A model generated the notes under the pieces. That model worked only from the letters and a program-made list of their open reading frames with translations, was not told where the DNA came from and ran no database searches. From contig CAYXBP010000010.1 in assembly GCA_964463355.1 (NCBI GenBank), positions 3,978 through 67,977 of the forward strand: a DNA stretch of 64,000 nt. The letters run 5' to 3'. Position numbers and translations under genes: made by a program. Origin of the DNA: Firm-04 sp964463355 (GTDB taxonomy: Bacteria; Bacillota; Clostridia; Oscillospirales; Ruminococcaceae). Within the stretch, counting starts at the first letter, position 1. The number at the start of each line of letters is the position of its first letter. Below, one piece after another: positions 18,087 to 27,706 of this stretch.

Positions 18087-20021
18087 ATGATGATTCGTTT
18101 TGCAAACGGCAATTACGAAAGCGACGGTGACATCACCGTATATGATGCCGCAAAAGAGGCAGGCGTTCTCACAAAAGAAGTCATTGCGGCAAAGGTAAAC
18201 GGTGTGCCCACGGATCTGACGGCTGTACTGAACGCAGACGCTGATGTGGAGCTGCTCACCTTTGACATGGAGGACGGCAAGCACGTTTTCTGGCACACGG
18301 CGGCCCATGTTCTGGCACAGGCAGTCAAGCGTTTGTATCCCGAGGTCAAGCTGACCATAGGCCCTGCCATTGATCGCGGTTTCTACTACGATTTTGACTC
18401 GGAAATGCCCTTTACTGCCGACACCATGAAGGCTCTTGAGAGTGAAATGAAGAAGATTGTGAAGGAAAACCACAAAATTGAACGCTTTACTTTACCAAGA
18501 GCCGATGCCATCGCCTTTATGCAAGAACGCAAGGAGCCATACAAGGTTCAACTCATTGAAGAACTCCCCGAAGGCGAAACCATCAGCTTCTACCGTCAGG
18601 GCGATTTCGTAGATCTCTGCGCGGGCCCTCATCTGTTTTCTACCGGTATGGTGAAAGCTTTCAAGCTGACACAATGCACTGGTGCGTACTGGAAGGGCGA
18701 TCAGAATAACAAGATGCTCAAACGTATCTACGGTGTCGCTTTTCCAAAGAAAGAGATGCTTCATGAGCATCTGGAGATGCTTGAGGAAGCAAAGAAACGC
18801 GACCACAACAAAATCGGAAGAGAGTTGGGCTACTTTACCACAGTGGATTACATCGGTCAGGGACTGCCGATTTTGATGCCTAAGGGTGCAAGAGTCATTC
18901 AGCTTCTGCAGCGTTGGGTTGAGGATGTGGAGCAATCAAAAGGCTGCCTGCTGACCAAAACTCCACTCATGGCAAAGCGCGACTTATATAAGATTTCAGG
19001 TCACTGGGATCACTATCTGGATGGTATGTTTATTTTGGGCGATCCCTACGACGAGGATAAGGAATGCTTTGCACTCCGCCCAATGACCTGCCCGTTCCAG
19101 TATCAGGTCTACCTGAACAAACAGCGTTCCTACAAAGAGCTACCCATGCGTCTGACGGAAACCTCAACCTTGTTCCGTAACGAGGACAGTGGTGAAATGC
19201 ACGGTCTGATTCGTGTGCGCCAGTTTACCATCTCTGAAGGGCACTATGTTCTGCGCCCCGATCAGCTGGAGGAGGAGTTCCGTGGCTGCTTGGAGCTTGC
19301 CAAGTATATGCTCGATACCGTGGGTCTGTTGCAGGATTGTACATTCCGATTCTCACAGTGGGATCCTGCCAATCCCAATAACAAGTACGAGGGCACAGCA
19401 GAACAGTGGGAAACCGCACAAGCTGCCATGAAGAAAATTCTGGATGATATCGGTCTTGCGTACTCTATCGGCATTGATGAGGCTGCTTTCTATGGGCCAA
19501 AACTGGATATTCAGTACAAAAATGTATTCGGCAAGGAAGATACTCTGGTTACAATCCAGATAGATATGCTGCTGGCTGAGCGTTTCGGTATGTATTATGT
19601 GGACAAGGACGGTCAGAAAAAATTGCCGTACATTATCCACAGAACCTCCCTGGGCTGTTACGAGCGCACACTGGCTTATATGCTGGAACGTTTTGCAGGC
19701 GTGCTGCCCCTGTGGCTCGCTCCTGAGCAGGTGCGCATTATGCCCATTGGCGAGGAGCATATCGCTTATGCAAAAGCTTTGGGTGATAAACTGACAAACG
19801 CTGGTATGCGCATTATTGTGGACGAAAAAGACGAAAACATTGGTACGAAAATTAAGAATGCCCGTCTGGAACGTATTCCATATATGCTCATCATCGGTGA
19901 CAAGGAAGTGGAAGAAAACGGCGTAACGGTTCGTTCCCGTAAAGAGGGCGAACTGGGGTTGATGCCATGCGATGCTTTGGTGCAGAAACTGCTGACCGAA
20001 GTAGCAACGAAAGCAAAATGA
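18087..20021 (+). CDS. thrS: threonyl-tRNA synthetase
   Basis: ATG 18087 lies behind TAGGAGG and directly downstream of the T-box terminator; ATG 18090 is also possible. 644 residues. In order: TGS domain, editing domain (HTAAHVLAQAVKRLYP with HxxxH, and DLCAGPHL), class II catalytic core (MRLTETSTLFRNEDSGEMHG, IHRTSLGCYERTLAYMLE) and anticodon-binding domain. It charges tRNA-Thr and edits mis-acylated Ser. Confidence 0.96.
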   Translation: MMIRFANGNYESDGDITVYDAAKEAGVLTKEVIAAKVNGVPTDLTAVLNADADVELLTFDMEDGKHVFWHTAAHVLAQAVKRLYPEVKLTIGPAIDRGFYYDFDSEMPFTADTMKALESEMKKIVKENHKIERFTLPRADAIAFMQERKEPYKVQLIEELPEGETISFYRQGDFVDLCAGPHLFSTGMVKAFKLTQCTGAYWKGDQNNKMLKRIYGVAFPKKEMLHEHLEMLEEAKKRDHNKIGRELGYFTTVDYIGQGLPILMPKGARVIQLLQRWVEDVEQSKGCLLTKTPLMAKRDLYKISGHWDHYLDGMFILGDPYDEDKECFALRPMTCPFQYQVYLNKQRSYKELPMRLTETSTLFRNEDSGEMHGLIRVRQFTISEGHYVLRPDQLEEEFRGCLELAKYMLDTVGLLQDCTFRFSQWDPANPNNKYEGTAEQWETAQAAMKKILDDIGLAYSIGIDEAAFYGPKLDIQYKNVFGKEDTLVTIQIDMLLAERFGMYYVDKDGQKKLPYIIHRTSLGCYERTLAYMLERFAGVLPLWLAPEQVRIMPIGEEHIAYAKALGDKLTNAGMRIIVDEKDENIGTKIKNARLERIPYMLIIGDKEVEENGVTVRSRKEGELGLMPCDALVQKLLTEVATKAK

Positions 20022-20029
20022 ATCACAGA

Positions 20030-20062
20030 AAAAAGCGTGGTGTTTCATGCATCACGCTTTTT
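20030..20062 (+). terminator. terminator of thrS
   Basis: Hairpin AAAAGCGTGGTG / CATCACGCTTTT with a T5 tract just after the stop codon. Confidence 0.8.
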
Positions 20063-20140
20063 CGCTCTTCATCACTTAGTCGGAATCTATCAGCAGAATA
20101 GGCGAAATTGTGACTTTTTTCATAAATTTGCAAAAACCTC

Positions 20141-20169
20141 TTGATTTTGACACAAAAATTCTGTATAAT
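20141..20169 (+). promoter_or_regulatory. promoter of the Fe-S scaffold/GGGtGRT operon
   Basis: TTGATT (20141-20146), a 17-bp spacer and TATAAT (20164-20169). Confidence 0.7.
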
Positions 20170-20219
20170 AGGAGTATGTACAAGAGTGCGCTGCACTCTT
20201 AGTAGAAAGGAGTTATTTT

Positions 20220-20912
20220 ATGATCTATTCACATGAAGTCGAAACAATGTGCCCGATCAAGCAGGGCGTTGCTCACGGCGCTGCTCCGATCCCGGAGGAA
20301 GCTCAGTGGGTTAAGGTCAAGGATGTAAAGGATATTTCTGGCTTTACACACGGCATCGGTTGGTGCGCACCCCAACAAGGTACCTGCAAACTTACCCTTA
20401 ATGTCAAAGAAGGCGTTATTCAAGAGTGCTTGGTGGAAACCATCGGTTGCTCTGGTATGACGCACTCTGCTGCAATGGCTGCTGAGATCCTGCCTGGCAG
20501 AACCGTGATGGAGGCTCTAAACACTGACCTCGTCTGCGATGCGATCAATACCGCAATGCGCGAGCTTTTCCTGCAAATCGTTTACGGTCGCTCCCAGAGT
20601 GCTTTCTCCGAAGGTGGTCTGGTCGTTGGTGCAGGTCTGGAGGATCTTGGTAAGGGTCTGCGTTCTCAGGTTGGTACTATGTACGGCACCTTGGCAAAAG
20701 GCCCCCGCTATCTGGAAATGACTGATGGCTATGTGACTGGTTTGGCTCTGAACGAGGACAACGAAATCATTGGCTACCAGTTTGTAAACTTCGGCAAGAT
20801 GATGGACTTCATCAAGGCAGGCGATGATGCTAACACCGCTTTTGAAAAAGCAAAGGGTCAGTACGGCAGAGTTGCAGATGCTGTGAAGATCGTTGATCCC
20901 AGAAAAGAATAA
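20220..20912 (+). CDS. iron-sulfur cluster assembly scaffold-like protein
   Basis: 230 residues. The N-terminal half resembles NifU/IscU-like scaffolds: GIGWCAPQQGTCKLTL and ETIGCSGMTHSAAMAAEIL provide three cysteines in scaffold-like positions, and NTAMRELFLQIVYGRSQSAF follows. The C-terminal half is not scaffold-like. RBS AAAGGAG. It is paired with the GGGtGRT gene 14 bp downstream. Codon bias suggests strong expression. The family name rests on recognition of the pair; the exact function is unproven. Confidence 0.75.
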   Translation: MIYSHEVETMCPIKQGVAHGAAPIPEEAQWVKVKDVKDISGFTHGIGWCAPQQGTCKLTLNVKEGVIQECLVETIGCSGMTHSAAMAAEILPGRTVMEALNTDLVCDAINTAMRELFLQIVYGRSQSAFSEGGLVVGAGLEDLGKGLRSQVGTMYGTLAKGPRYLEMTDGYVTGLALNEDNEIIGYQFVNFGKMMDFIKAGDDANTAFEKAKGQYGRVADAVKIVDPRKE

Positions 20913-20926
20913 GGAGGACTTGCACA

Positions 20927-21928
20927 ATGGCTTTGTTTGAATCCTATGAGAGAAGAGAAAAGCAGATCCTGGCAGTTCTGGCACAGTATGGTATCAGCAC
21001 CATCGAAGAGTGTGCAGATATCTGCAAGGAAAAGGGTCTGGATGTATACAAAATGATCGAGGGCATTCAGCCCATCTGCTTTGAGAACGCAAAATGGGCT
21101 TACACCGTAGGCTGCGCGATTGCCATCAAAAAGGGCTGCACTAGAGCCGCTGATGCTGCTGCTGCCATCGGTGAGGGCTTGCAGGCTTTCTGTATTCCTG
21201 GTTCTGTTGCTGATCAGCGTAAGGTTGGTCTGGGTCATGGTAATCTGGGCAAAATGCTCCTGGAAGAAGACACCGAGTGTTTTGCTTTTCTGGCAGGTCA
21301 CGAATCCTTTGCTGCAGCAGAGGGTGCCATTGGTATCGCAGAGAAAGCAAACAAAGTGCGTAAAAAGCCTTTGCGTGTTATCTTGAACGGTCTGGGTAAG
21401 GACGCTGCACAGATCATTGCACGTATCAACGGCTTTACTTACGTTGAAACCGAAATGGATTATCACACTGGCGAGGTCAAGGAAGTATTCCGCAAGGCAT
21501 ACTCCGATGGTCTTCGCGCAAAGGTAAACTGCTACGGTGCAAATGATGTCACCGAGGGTGTTGCAATTATGTGGAAAGAGAATGTAGATGTTTCCATCAC
21601 TGGTAACTCTACGAATCCTACTCGTTTCCAACATCCTGTTGCAGGTACTTACAAGAAGGAGCGTCTGGAGAAGGGCAAGAAGTACTTCTCCGTTGCTTCT
21701 GGTGGCGGTACTGGACGCACACTGCATCCCGATAATATGGCCGCAGGCCCTGCTTCCTATGGTATGACTGATACATTGGGCAGAATGCACTCCGATGCGC
21801 AGTTTGCCGGTTCCTCTTCCGTTCCTGCCCATGTTGAGATGATGGGTCTGATCGGTGCTGGTAACAACCCCATGGTTGGTATGACCGTTGCTTGCGCTGT
21901 TGCTGTTGAGGAAGCTTTGAAACGATAA
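20927..21928 (+). CDS. GGGtGRT family protein
   Basis: 333 residues. It carries the family-defining glycine-rich block ASGGGTGRTLHPDNMAAGPASYGMT-like segment near residues 250-275, here preceded by KKYFSVASG. Conserved GVAIMWKENVDVSITGNS and VEMMGLIGAGNNPMVGMTV are also seen. RBS AAGGAGG. It is co-transcribed with the Fe-S scaffold-like gene. The family is widespread in anaerobes and has no established biochemical role that I know of. Confidence 0.85.
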   Translation: MALFESYERREKQILAVLAQYGISTIEECADICKEKGLDVYKMIEGIQPICFENAKWAYTVGCAIAIKKGCTRAADAAAAIGEGLQAFCIPGSVADQRKVGLGHGNLGKMLLEEDTECFAFLAGHESFAAAEGAIGIAEKANKVRKKPLRVILNGLGKDAAQIIARINGFTYVETEMDYHTGEVKEVFRKAYSDGLRAKVNCYGANDVTEGVAIMWKENVDVSITGNSTNPTRFQHPVAGTYKKERLEKGKKYFSVASGGGTGRTLHPDNMAAGPASYGMTDTLGRMHSDAQFAGSSSVPAHVEMMGLIGAGNNPMVGMTVACAVAVEEALKR

Positions 21929-22037
21929 TCACGGGGATGTTGCCTCTTTGTACAATTTAAGAAGCATCAGAAAACCAAGTGGGCTGTCAATTCCCGAAGT
22001 GTCTTGACACTGGTTTTCGATATAATAGCTATTGAAG

Positions 22038-22081
22038 ATCACCCATGGCTCGGTTCATTCCGAATCATGGGTGATTTTTTG
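22038..22081 (+). terminator. terminator of the GGGtGRT operon
   Basis: Perfect 10-bp stem ATCACCCATG (22038-22047) / CATGGGTGAT (22066-22075) followed by T6. No gene is seen in 21929-22163. Confidence 0.8.
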
Positions 22082-22163
22082 CGATATAAGGTTTTGTAGG
22101 GGTAGATGTCAATTGCGAACCCGATAGTCTTCCAGAGGGGATATGTTATCTCTGAATATATTT

Positions 22164-23393
22164 TCAGTTCTGTGTAACGAAATGCTTCTGGTACTCTGAT
22201 TCATACAGAATGTTGAAATCAACATCTCCTGTTATTCCGTCAATCCTGCCCCGACTGCTGCGCTGCCACAGCATATAATCCCCTGCATAGTCCGTTTCAG
22301 AGGTATAGTGGGCAAGCCACACGGGATAATCTTTTTGAACATACCAAAAAATCTCCAAATAATTCTTACTGCTGTAGAGCATCGTGGAATAGCCATATCG
22401 CTGCATTTCCTCATCAAAGAGAACATAAAGTTCGTTCAAATCGCGGATACTCATTTGATACTCTTGAAAATGACCAAATCGTTCCCAATCAAAGGCTACA
22501 GGGAAATCAAGTTTGATTCCGTCCAGCTGCTTGGCTACCCATGCTGCATTTGCTTTGATCTCATCTGCCGTATTGGCTGTGGTGTACAGGTACACTCCTA
22601 CATCCAGACCCGCAGCCTTTGCTGCTACAATATTCTGATGATAGTAAGCATCTATGGTGATGCTCTCATTAAAATGTCCAATCCGCATGATCACAAAACT
22701 ACAACCCGCTGCTTTCACTGCTTCAAAATCAATCTCTTCCTGCCAACGAGATACATCAATACCAAAACGAATACCCTCCCCGGAATGCTTTGCTATCAAC
22801 GAATCAAAGGAAAGTCCTGGTGATGTTCCGCCTCCCCCACCCGATGGCAAGGATTCCACAACGGTAATCTTCAACTTCCAAGAATAGGAATTGCCTGCAT
22901 CATCAGTAATGGTTGCTGTAATAGGATATGTACCACAGACATCTGTATTGACGATGCCAGTATAGGTCAGTGTAGGGGCAGCATCATAAAAATCTGCATA
23001 ACCAACATAGTCGCTTAGCTCAAAATTGGTGCCTTGCAAGATTGTCGTCCCCCATCCCCCATTGAGAAGAATCGGCGGATCTGTGTCAACAAAAGGAGCG
23101 ACGGTAGTTGAGGTGGTTGTCACTGCGGTCGTTTCTTGGCGCAAGGTGGTTTTTTCGGTTAGATGCGTGGTTGTGAGCGCATTCTGTGTGGTCGATGTGG
23201 TAAAATCGGTTCGGTCGGATACTGTCGTATCAGAAGCAATCGGATCGATTACCGAAGTGGATACATCCGTTATAGAATCTTGTTGCATAACCGCGACGGT
23301 AGAAGATTCAGAGGACGCATCGTTACAGCCTACAAGGGTGGCGCACACAAGCATTGTAGTCAAGCAAAAAGAAGGTATTCTTCGTAGTATCAT
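22164..23393 (-). CDS. lipoprotein with Ig-like domain and GH25 lysozyme domain
   Basis: ATG 23393 gives a lipoprotein signal peptide (MILRRIPSFCLTTMLVCATL, then lipobox LVGC); 409 residues. A long Ser/Thr-rich linker is followed by a bacterial Ig-like domain (about 100-180; NGGWGTTILQGTNFELSDYV, ITDDAGNSYSWKLKITVVE). The C-terminal GH25 domain has the catalytic blocks FGIDVSRWQ and FPVAFDWE, and ends with TGDVDFNILYE. It should cut the muramic acid-glucosamine bond of peptidoglycan at the cell surface. The spacer to the divergent amidase gene (23394-23583) holds the promoters of both but no clear boxes. Confidence 0.85.
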   Translation of the reverse strand: MILRRIPSFCLTTMLVCATLVGCNDASSESSTVAVMQQDSITDVSTSVIDPIASDTTVSDRTDFTTSTTQNALTTTHLTEKTTLRQETTAVTTTSTTVAPFVDTDPPILLNGGWGTTILQGTNFELSDYVGYADFYDAAPTLTYTGIVNTDVCGTYPITATITDDAGNSYSWKLKITVVESLPSGGGGGTSPGLSFDSLIAKHSGEGIRFGIDVSRWQEEIDFEAVKAAGCSFVIMRIGHFNESITIDAYYHQNIVAAKAAGLDVGVYLYTTANTADEIKANAAWVAKQLDGIKLDFPVAFDWERFGHFQEYQMSIRDLNELYVLFDEEMQRYGYSTMLYSSKNYLEIFWYVQKDYPVWLAHYTSETDYAGDYMLWQRSSRGRIDGITGDVDFNILYESEYQKHFVTQN

Positions 23394-23583
23394 GTCGGCA
23401 TAATTCCTTTCTGTACTGTTGAAAACTCTCCACATCATTATACTTGATTTTCACTACAATGTAAAGCCTTTTTGTCGAATATTGCGGATGAAAATTCCGG
23501 AAGCATTTGCGTAAAATATGGGTTCTAAGCTGCCATCAACCTTCATATGCTGAATCATACAAACGATTTGTGAGGTGAACCAT

Positions 23584-24324
23584 ATGAAAAAAGTATGGAA
23601 GAGAATCCGAAAGAATAGTATGCTGTTGCTTCTGATGTTTGCACTTTGCGGGATGGGCATTCGTGTAGCACTTTCCAACGCGGATGGCTACGACCATGAT
23701 GCACTTCCTACCGTTGCCCAAACAAACAACAAAGAATTGGTCTTCATTCTGGATGCGGGACATGGTGGCATGGACGGCGGTTGTTCCAGTGCGGATGGCA
23801 TTCCAGAAAAAGGCATCAACCTGAACATTATGCTTGCACTGCGGGATTGGCTGGAGGCGTTCGGCTACCGTGTGGAGGTCACCAGAGAGAGAGACCGTTC
23901 TATTCACGACCAAGGCATCGAAGGCATCGCAAATCAGAAAAGCTCTGATATGGACAATCGGCTGGAATTGTTTAACAAGTATGACAATGCTGTGTGCATT
24001 TCGATCCATCAGAATCAATTCACTGATCCAAAATACAGCGGAGCACAGATGTTTTATGCGAACACCAACAATAAAAGCGAAGGGCTTGCACAGCACTTAC
24101 AAACACAGTTTCGCGAACAATTACAGCCACAGAATCACCGTGAGATCAAGCAATGTGGGTCGGAGCTGTTCCTCTGCTACTATTGTGAAAACCCAACCGT
24201 AATGGTAGAGTGTGGATTCCTTTCTAACCCTGATGAGGCTGCTTTGCTTACCACAGAAGAATACCAGCACAAAGTTGCATTCACGATTTTTAGTGGTATT
24301 CAAGAGTGGCTTGCAAAGCAATAA
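23584..24324 (+). CDS. cwlD: N-acetylmuramoyl-L-alanine amidase, CwlD-like
   Basis: ATG 23584 with RBS GAGGTGA; 246 residues. An N-terminal membrane anchor (MLLLLMFALCGMGIRVAL) precedes an Amidase_3 domain with zinc ligands in LDAGHGGMDGG and CISIHQNQF, and the catalytic Glu in VMVECGFLSNPDEA. Length and layout match CwlD, which removes peptide side chains to make muramic-delta-lactam of spore cortex. A non-sporulation amidase cannot be ruled out. Confidence 0.8.
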   Translation: MKKVWKRIRKNSMLLLLMFALCGMGIRVALSNADGYDHDALPTVAQTNNKELVFILDAGHGGMDGGCSSADGIPEKGINLNIMLALRDWLEAFGYRVEVTRERDRSIHDQGIEGIANQKSSDMDNRLELFNKYDNAVCISIHQNQFTDPKYSGAQMFYANTNNKSEGLAQHLQTQFREQLQPQNHREIKQCGSELFLCYYCENPTVMVECGFLSNPDEAALLTTEEYQHKVAFTIFSGIQEWLAKQ

Positions 24325-24331
24325 TTCAAAA

Positions 24332-24368
24332 AAATGACGCTTTTGACTGTACATCAAAAGCGTCATTT
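24332..24368. terminator. bidirectional terminator between cwlD and trxB
   Basis: Perfect 15-bp stem AAATGACGCTTTTGA / TCAAAAGCGTCATTT with a 7-nt loop between convergent genes. Confidence 0.85.
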
Positions 24369-24373
24369 CTGTT

Positions 24374-25279
24374 TTATAGCGTTTCAAGATATCGGCAGGC
24401 TGCAAGAGCAGCAGTTGCACCATCTGCTGTTGCGGTCACAATCTGCCGAACCGCTTTGGTACGGCAATCCCCTGCTACAAACAGACCTGCTGTTTGTGTC
24501 AGGCAACGCTCATCTGCCTTGATATATCCAGAATCATCCAGTGCGGCATAGGTTGCAAAGGCTTGATTATCAGGCTGCTGACCAATCGCAACAAACATAC
24601 CAGTCACATGAAGGGTTTGCTCACCAGTTAATGTTTGAATCTTAATTCCCGTCAGGGCATCTGCACCGCATAACGCTGTCACGGTGGCGTTGGTAATGAC
24701 CTCCACATTGGCAAGCTGTTCAATTCGCGTTTGCAGCACCTGCTCACCTGTCAGCCTGGGAAGATTCTGCACAATTGTGACTTTCTCGCACAAATCTGCA
24801 AGCAAAATCGCATCCTGCAAGGCAGTATTGCCGCCGCCAATAACTGCGACCTTTTGCCCACGATAAAACGCGCCGTCACAAACTGCACAATAACATACGC
24901 CTGCGCCGACCAATTCCGATTCACGTTCCAGCCCCAACACGCGATGCTTTGCCCCTGTTGCTAGTATCACCGATTTTGCCTCGTAGCTGCCAAACTCGCC
25001 GATCAAAGTGAAAACATCCCCGTTTTTTTGTATCTCCAAAACAGTATCCAGTTCAACATCGGCACCCTGCGCCTGCACCTGCGAAAGCATCTGATCGGCT
25101 AGGGCACTGCCGCTGATTGCGATATGTGTTGGGAAATTCTCGACCTTAGGGGAAAAGGTGATCTGCCCACCAAAGGTTTCTTTTTCAATCAGCAAAACCG
25201 ATTGGTCTGCACGGCGCGCATACAGAGCCGCGGTCATTCCCGCTGGCCCCGCGCCGATGATAATCACATCGTACAGCAT
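24374..25279 (-). CDS. trxB: thioredoxin reductase
   Basis: 301 residues, low-molecular-weight TrxB type. The FAD site IIGAGPAGMTAALYA is at the N-terminus, the redox pair is CAVC (YCAVCDGAFYRGQKVAVIGGG), followed by the NADPH site and a C-terminal FAD block (GLFVAGDCRTKAVRQ). It is the last gene of nrdG-nrdD-trxB, 17 bp behind nrdD. The likely electron acceptor is the redoxin domain fused to NrdD. Confidence 0.93.
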   Translation of the reverse strand: MLYDVIIIGAGPAGMTAALYARRADQSVLLIEKETFGGQITFSPKVENFPTHIAISGSALADQMLSQVQAQGADVELDTVLEIQKNGDVFTLIGEFGSYEAKSVILATGAKHRVLGLERESELVGAGVCYCAVCDGAFYRGQKVAVIGGGNTALQDAILLADLCEKVTIVQNLPRLTGEQVLQTRIEQLANVEVITNATVTALCGADALTGIKIQTLTGEQTLHVTGMFVAIGQQPDNQAFATYAALDDSGYIKADERCLTQTAGLFVAGDCRTKAVRQIVTATADGATAALAACRYLETL

Positions 25280-25296
25280 GATGTGTAACTCCTTGT

Positions 25297-27681
25297 TTAT
25301 TGTTTCACTTTTGCACTGTTTGCAAATTTTCGGATTTCCGACGCATTGACGATTCTATCAAAAGTACCGTCATGCTCAACAATCAGCGTAGGTGCCTGCT
25401 TGATACCATATTTCGCAACCAATTCTGCGTTCTCATCTGCTATGATCTTGGTAAAGGGAATACCTGCCTGCTCCAGAAAAGTGGCTGCTATGCGGCAGTT
25501 GGGGCAGGTCGCCGTTGCAAATAGCATCACTGTTGCCTCCTCTGTGGCAGGGGCAACGGTGGCTGCGGTTGTTTCGGTGGATACAGGAACCCCATTACGG
25601 GTCAACACAGAATGCTCGATATCGTACACTTTACGGTCGAGATACTCCTGCGCTTTGCCATCGTTGAAATTCTTGACAGGACGATAGTAGCCTGTGATGC
25701 GACTATAGACTTCAGTTTCTGCACCGCACTCGGGACAAGTTTTCTGCTCACCCACCAGATAACCGTGATTACGACACACGGAATAGGTAGGAGAAAGCGT
25801 ATAGTAAGGCAGCTTGTAATTCTCGGCAATCTTACGCACCAGCGTTGCGGCAGCCTTCCAATCGGGCAGCTTTTCACCCAAAAATGCGTGGAACACGGTG
25901 CCCGAAGTATAGCATGTCTGCAATTCGTCCTGCACATCCAACGCTGTGAAGATATCCGCGGTGCAGCCAACTGGCAGATGAGAGCTATTGGTATAATACG
26001 GCGTATCGCCTGGCTTGGCTGCGGTAATGATATTGGGGTAACGCTTCACATCATGCTTTGCCAAACGGTAAGTGGTAGACTCAGCAGGAGTTGCCTCAAG
26101 GTTATACAGATCACCGTACATCTCTTGATAATCAGCAAGACGCTCTCGCATATGATCCAGAACCTGCTTGGTAAACCGCTGTGTTTCAACATGGGTCAGA
26201 TCCTTGCGCAGCCACTTTGCATTCAGACCAACCTCGTTCATGCCGATCAGCCCGATGGTGGAGAAATGATTATCCAGCGTACCCAGATAACGCTTGGTAT
26301 AGGGGTACAAGCCCTCGTTCAGCAAATTGGTGATCACAGTACGCTTGATTTTCAGGCTGCGCGCTGCGATATCCATGAGTTTATCCAATCGTTGATAGAA
26401 ATCTGCTTCATCGGCTGCAAGATACGCGATACGGGGCATATTGATGGTAACAACACCAACCGAACCAGTGCTTTCACCACTGCCGAAGAAACCACCAGTC
26501 TTTTTGCGCAGTTCACGCAGATCAAGGCGCAGCCGACAGCACATACTCCGCACATCGCTCGGCTCCATATCGCTATTGATATAGTTGGAAAAATAGGGAG
26601 TACCATATTTTGCGGTCATCTCAAATAGCAGACGGTTATTCTCAGTATCAGACCAGTCAAAGTCACGGGTAATGGAATAGGTGGGAATCGGATACTGGAA
26701 GCCACGGCCGTGTGCATCGCCTTCGATCATCGTTTCGATGAATGCCCTGTTGACCATATCCATTTCTTTTTTGCAGTCCTTATACTGAAAGCCCGCGGGT
26801 TTGCCGCCAACAATGCACTCCATTTCGGCTAGGTCATTGGGGACTGTCCAATCCAGGGTGATATTGGAGAACGGTGCCTGTGTACCCCAACGGGAAGGCG
26901 TATTCACACCGAAGATAAAGGATTCTATGCACTTTTTTACCTGATCATAGGAGAGGTTATCCGCCTTGACAAAGGGCGCAAGATAGGTATCAAAAGAGGA
27001 AAATGCCTGCGCGCCTGCCCACTCATTTTGCATAATGCCCAAAAAATTGACCATCTGGTTGCAGAGAGTTGCCAGATGCTTTGCGGGGGCAGAAGTGATC
27101 TTACCCTCCACGCCGCCTAAGCCCTCCTGAATGAGTTGCTTCAGCGACCAGCCGGCACAATAGCCAGTCAACATAGAAAGATCATGAATATGCATATCAG
27201 CATTACGGTGCGCATTGGCGATCTCATCATCATATATTTCCGATAGCCAATAATGAGCGGTTATGGCACCCGAATTGTTGAGAATCAGACCACCCACCGA
27301 ATAGGTAACGGTAGAATTCTCTTTCACGCGCCAGTCGCTGACTTTGACATAGCTGTCCACGATTTCCTTATAATCCAGAATAGTGGACTTAAGATTACGC
27401 AGCTTTTCACGCTGACGGCGATACAAGATATACGCTTTTGCCACATCAGCGTAGCCTGCCTGAATGAGGACTGCCTCGACGCTATCCTGAATATCTTCCA
27501 CAGCGATCAGTTCATCTTTGATTTTAGGCTCAAAATCTGCCGTAACCTTGAGTGCCAGCATATCAATAATCGCAGGGTGGAATTGCTTGCCCTGCGCATT
27601 GAACGCCAGTTCAATTGCTTTTGCGATCTTGTCCAGATCAAAAGAAACTACACTGCCATCTCGTTTTGTAACTTGATACAT
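25297..27681 (-). CDS. nrdD: anaerobic (class III) ribonucleoside-triphosphate reductase fused to a glutaredoxin-like domain
   Basis: ATG 27681 (MYQVTKRDGSVVSFDLDKIA) has AAGGAG upstream; 794 residues. It has an N-terminal ATP-cone, a glycyl-radical barrel with SMCCRLRLD, a C-terminal zinc site (CRNHGY...CPECG) and the glycyl-radical segment SRITGYYRPVKNFNDGK. A linker (TETTAATVAPATEEA) leads to about 80 extra residues with a redoxin fold and CPNC active site (LFATATCPNCRIAATFLEQ). This matches the redoxin-dependent NrdD type rather than the formate-dependent E. coli type. The reductant assignment is inferred from the fusion and the adjacent trxB. Confidence 0.93.
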   Translation of the reverse strand: MYQVTKRDGSVVSFDLDKIAKAIELAFNAQGKQFHPAIIDMLALKVTADFEPKIKDELIAVEDIQDSVEAVLIQAGYADVAKAYILYRRQREKLRNLKSTILDYKEIVDSYVKVSDWRVKENSTVTYSVGGLILNNSGAITAHYWLSEIYDDEIANAHRNADMHIHDLSMLTGYCAGWSLKQLIQEGLGGVEGKITSAPAKHLATLCNQMVNFLGIMQNEWAGAQAFSSFDTYLAPFVKADNLSYDQVKKCIESFIFGVNTPSRWGTQAPFSNITLDWTVPNDLAEMECIVGGKPAGFQYKDCKKEMDMVNRAFIETMIEGDAHGRGFQYPIPTYSITRDFDWSDTENNRLLFEMTAKYGTPYFSNYINSDMEPSDVRSMCCRLRLDLRELRKKTGGFFGSGESTGSVGVVTINMPRIAYLAADEADFYQRLDKLMDIAARSLKIKRTVITNLLNEGLYPYTKRYLGTLDNHFSTIGLIGMNEVGLNAKWLRKDLTHVETQRFTKQVLDHMRERLADYQEMYGDLYNLEATPAESTTYRLAKHDVKRYPNIITAAKPGDTPYYTNSSHLPVGCTADIFTALDVQDELQTCYTSGTVFHAFLGEKLPDWKAAATLVRKIAENYKLPYYTLSPTYSVCRNHGYLVGEQKTCPECGAETEVYSRITGYYRPVKNFNDGKAQEYLDRKVYDIEHSVLTRNGVPVSTETTAATVAPATEEATVMLFATATCPNCRIAATFLEQAGIPFTKIIADENAELVAKYGIKQAPTLIVEHDGTFDRIVNASEIRKFANSAKVKQ

Positions 27682-27706
27682 AATGCTTTGACTCCTTATC
27701 AATGAT

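Noticed and set aside
22004..22026. TTGACA followed by TATAAT after the GGGtGRT gene
   Set aside because: The spacer is only 11 bp, too short for a normal promoter, and any RNA would end at once at the 22038-22081 hairpin.
25612..26628. Plus-strand ORF of 338 codons opposite nrdD
   Set aside because: Lies wholly inside the conserved nrdD frame; composition is that of a reverse shadow.
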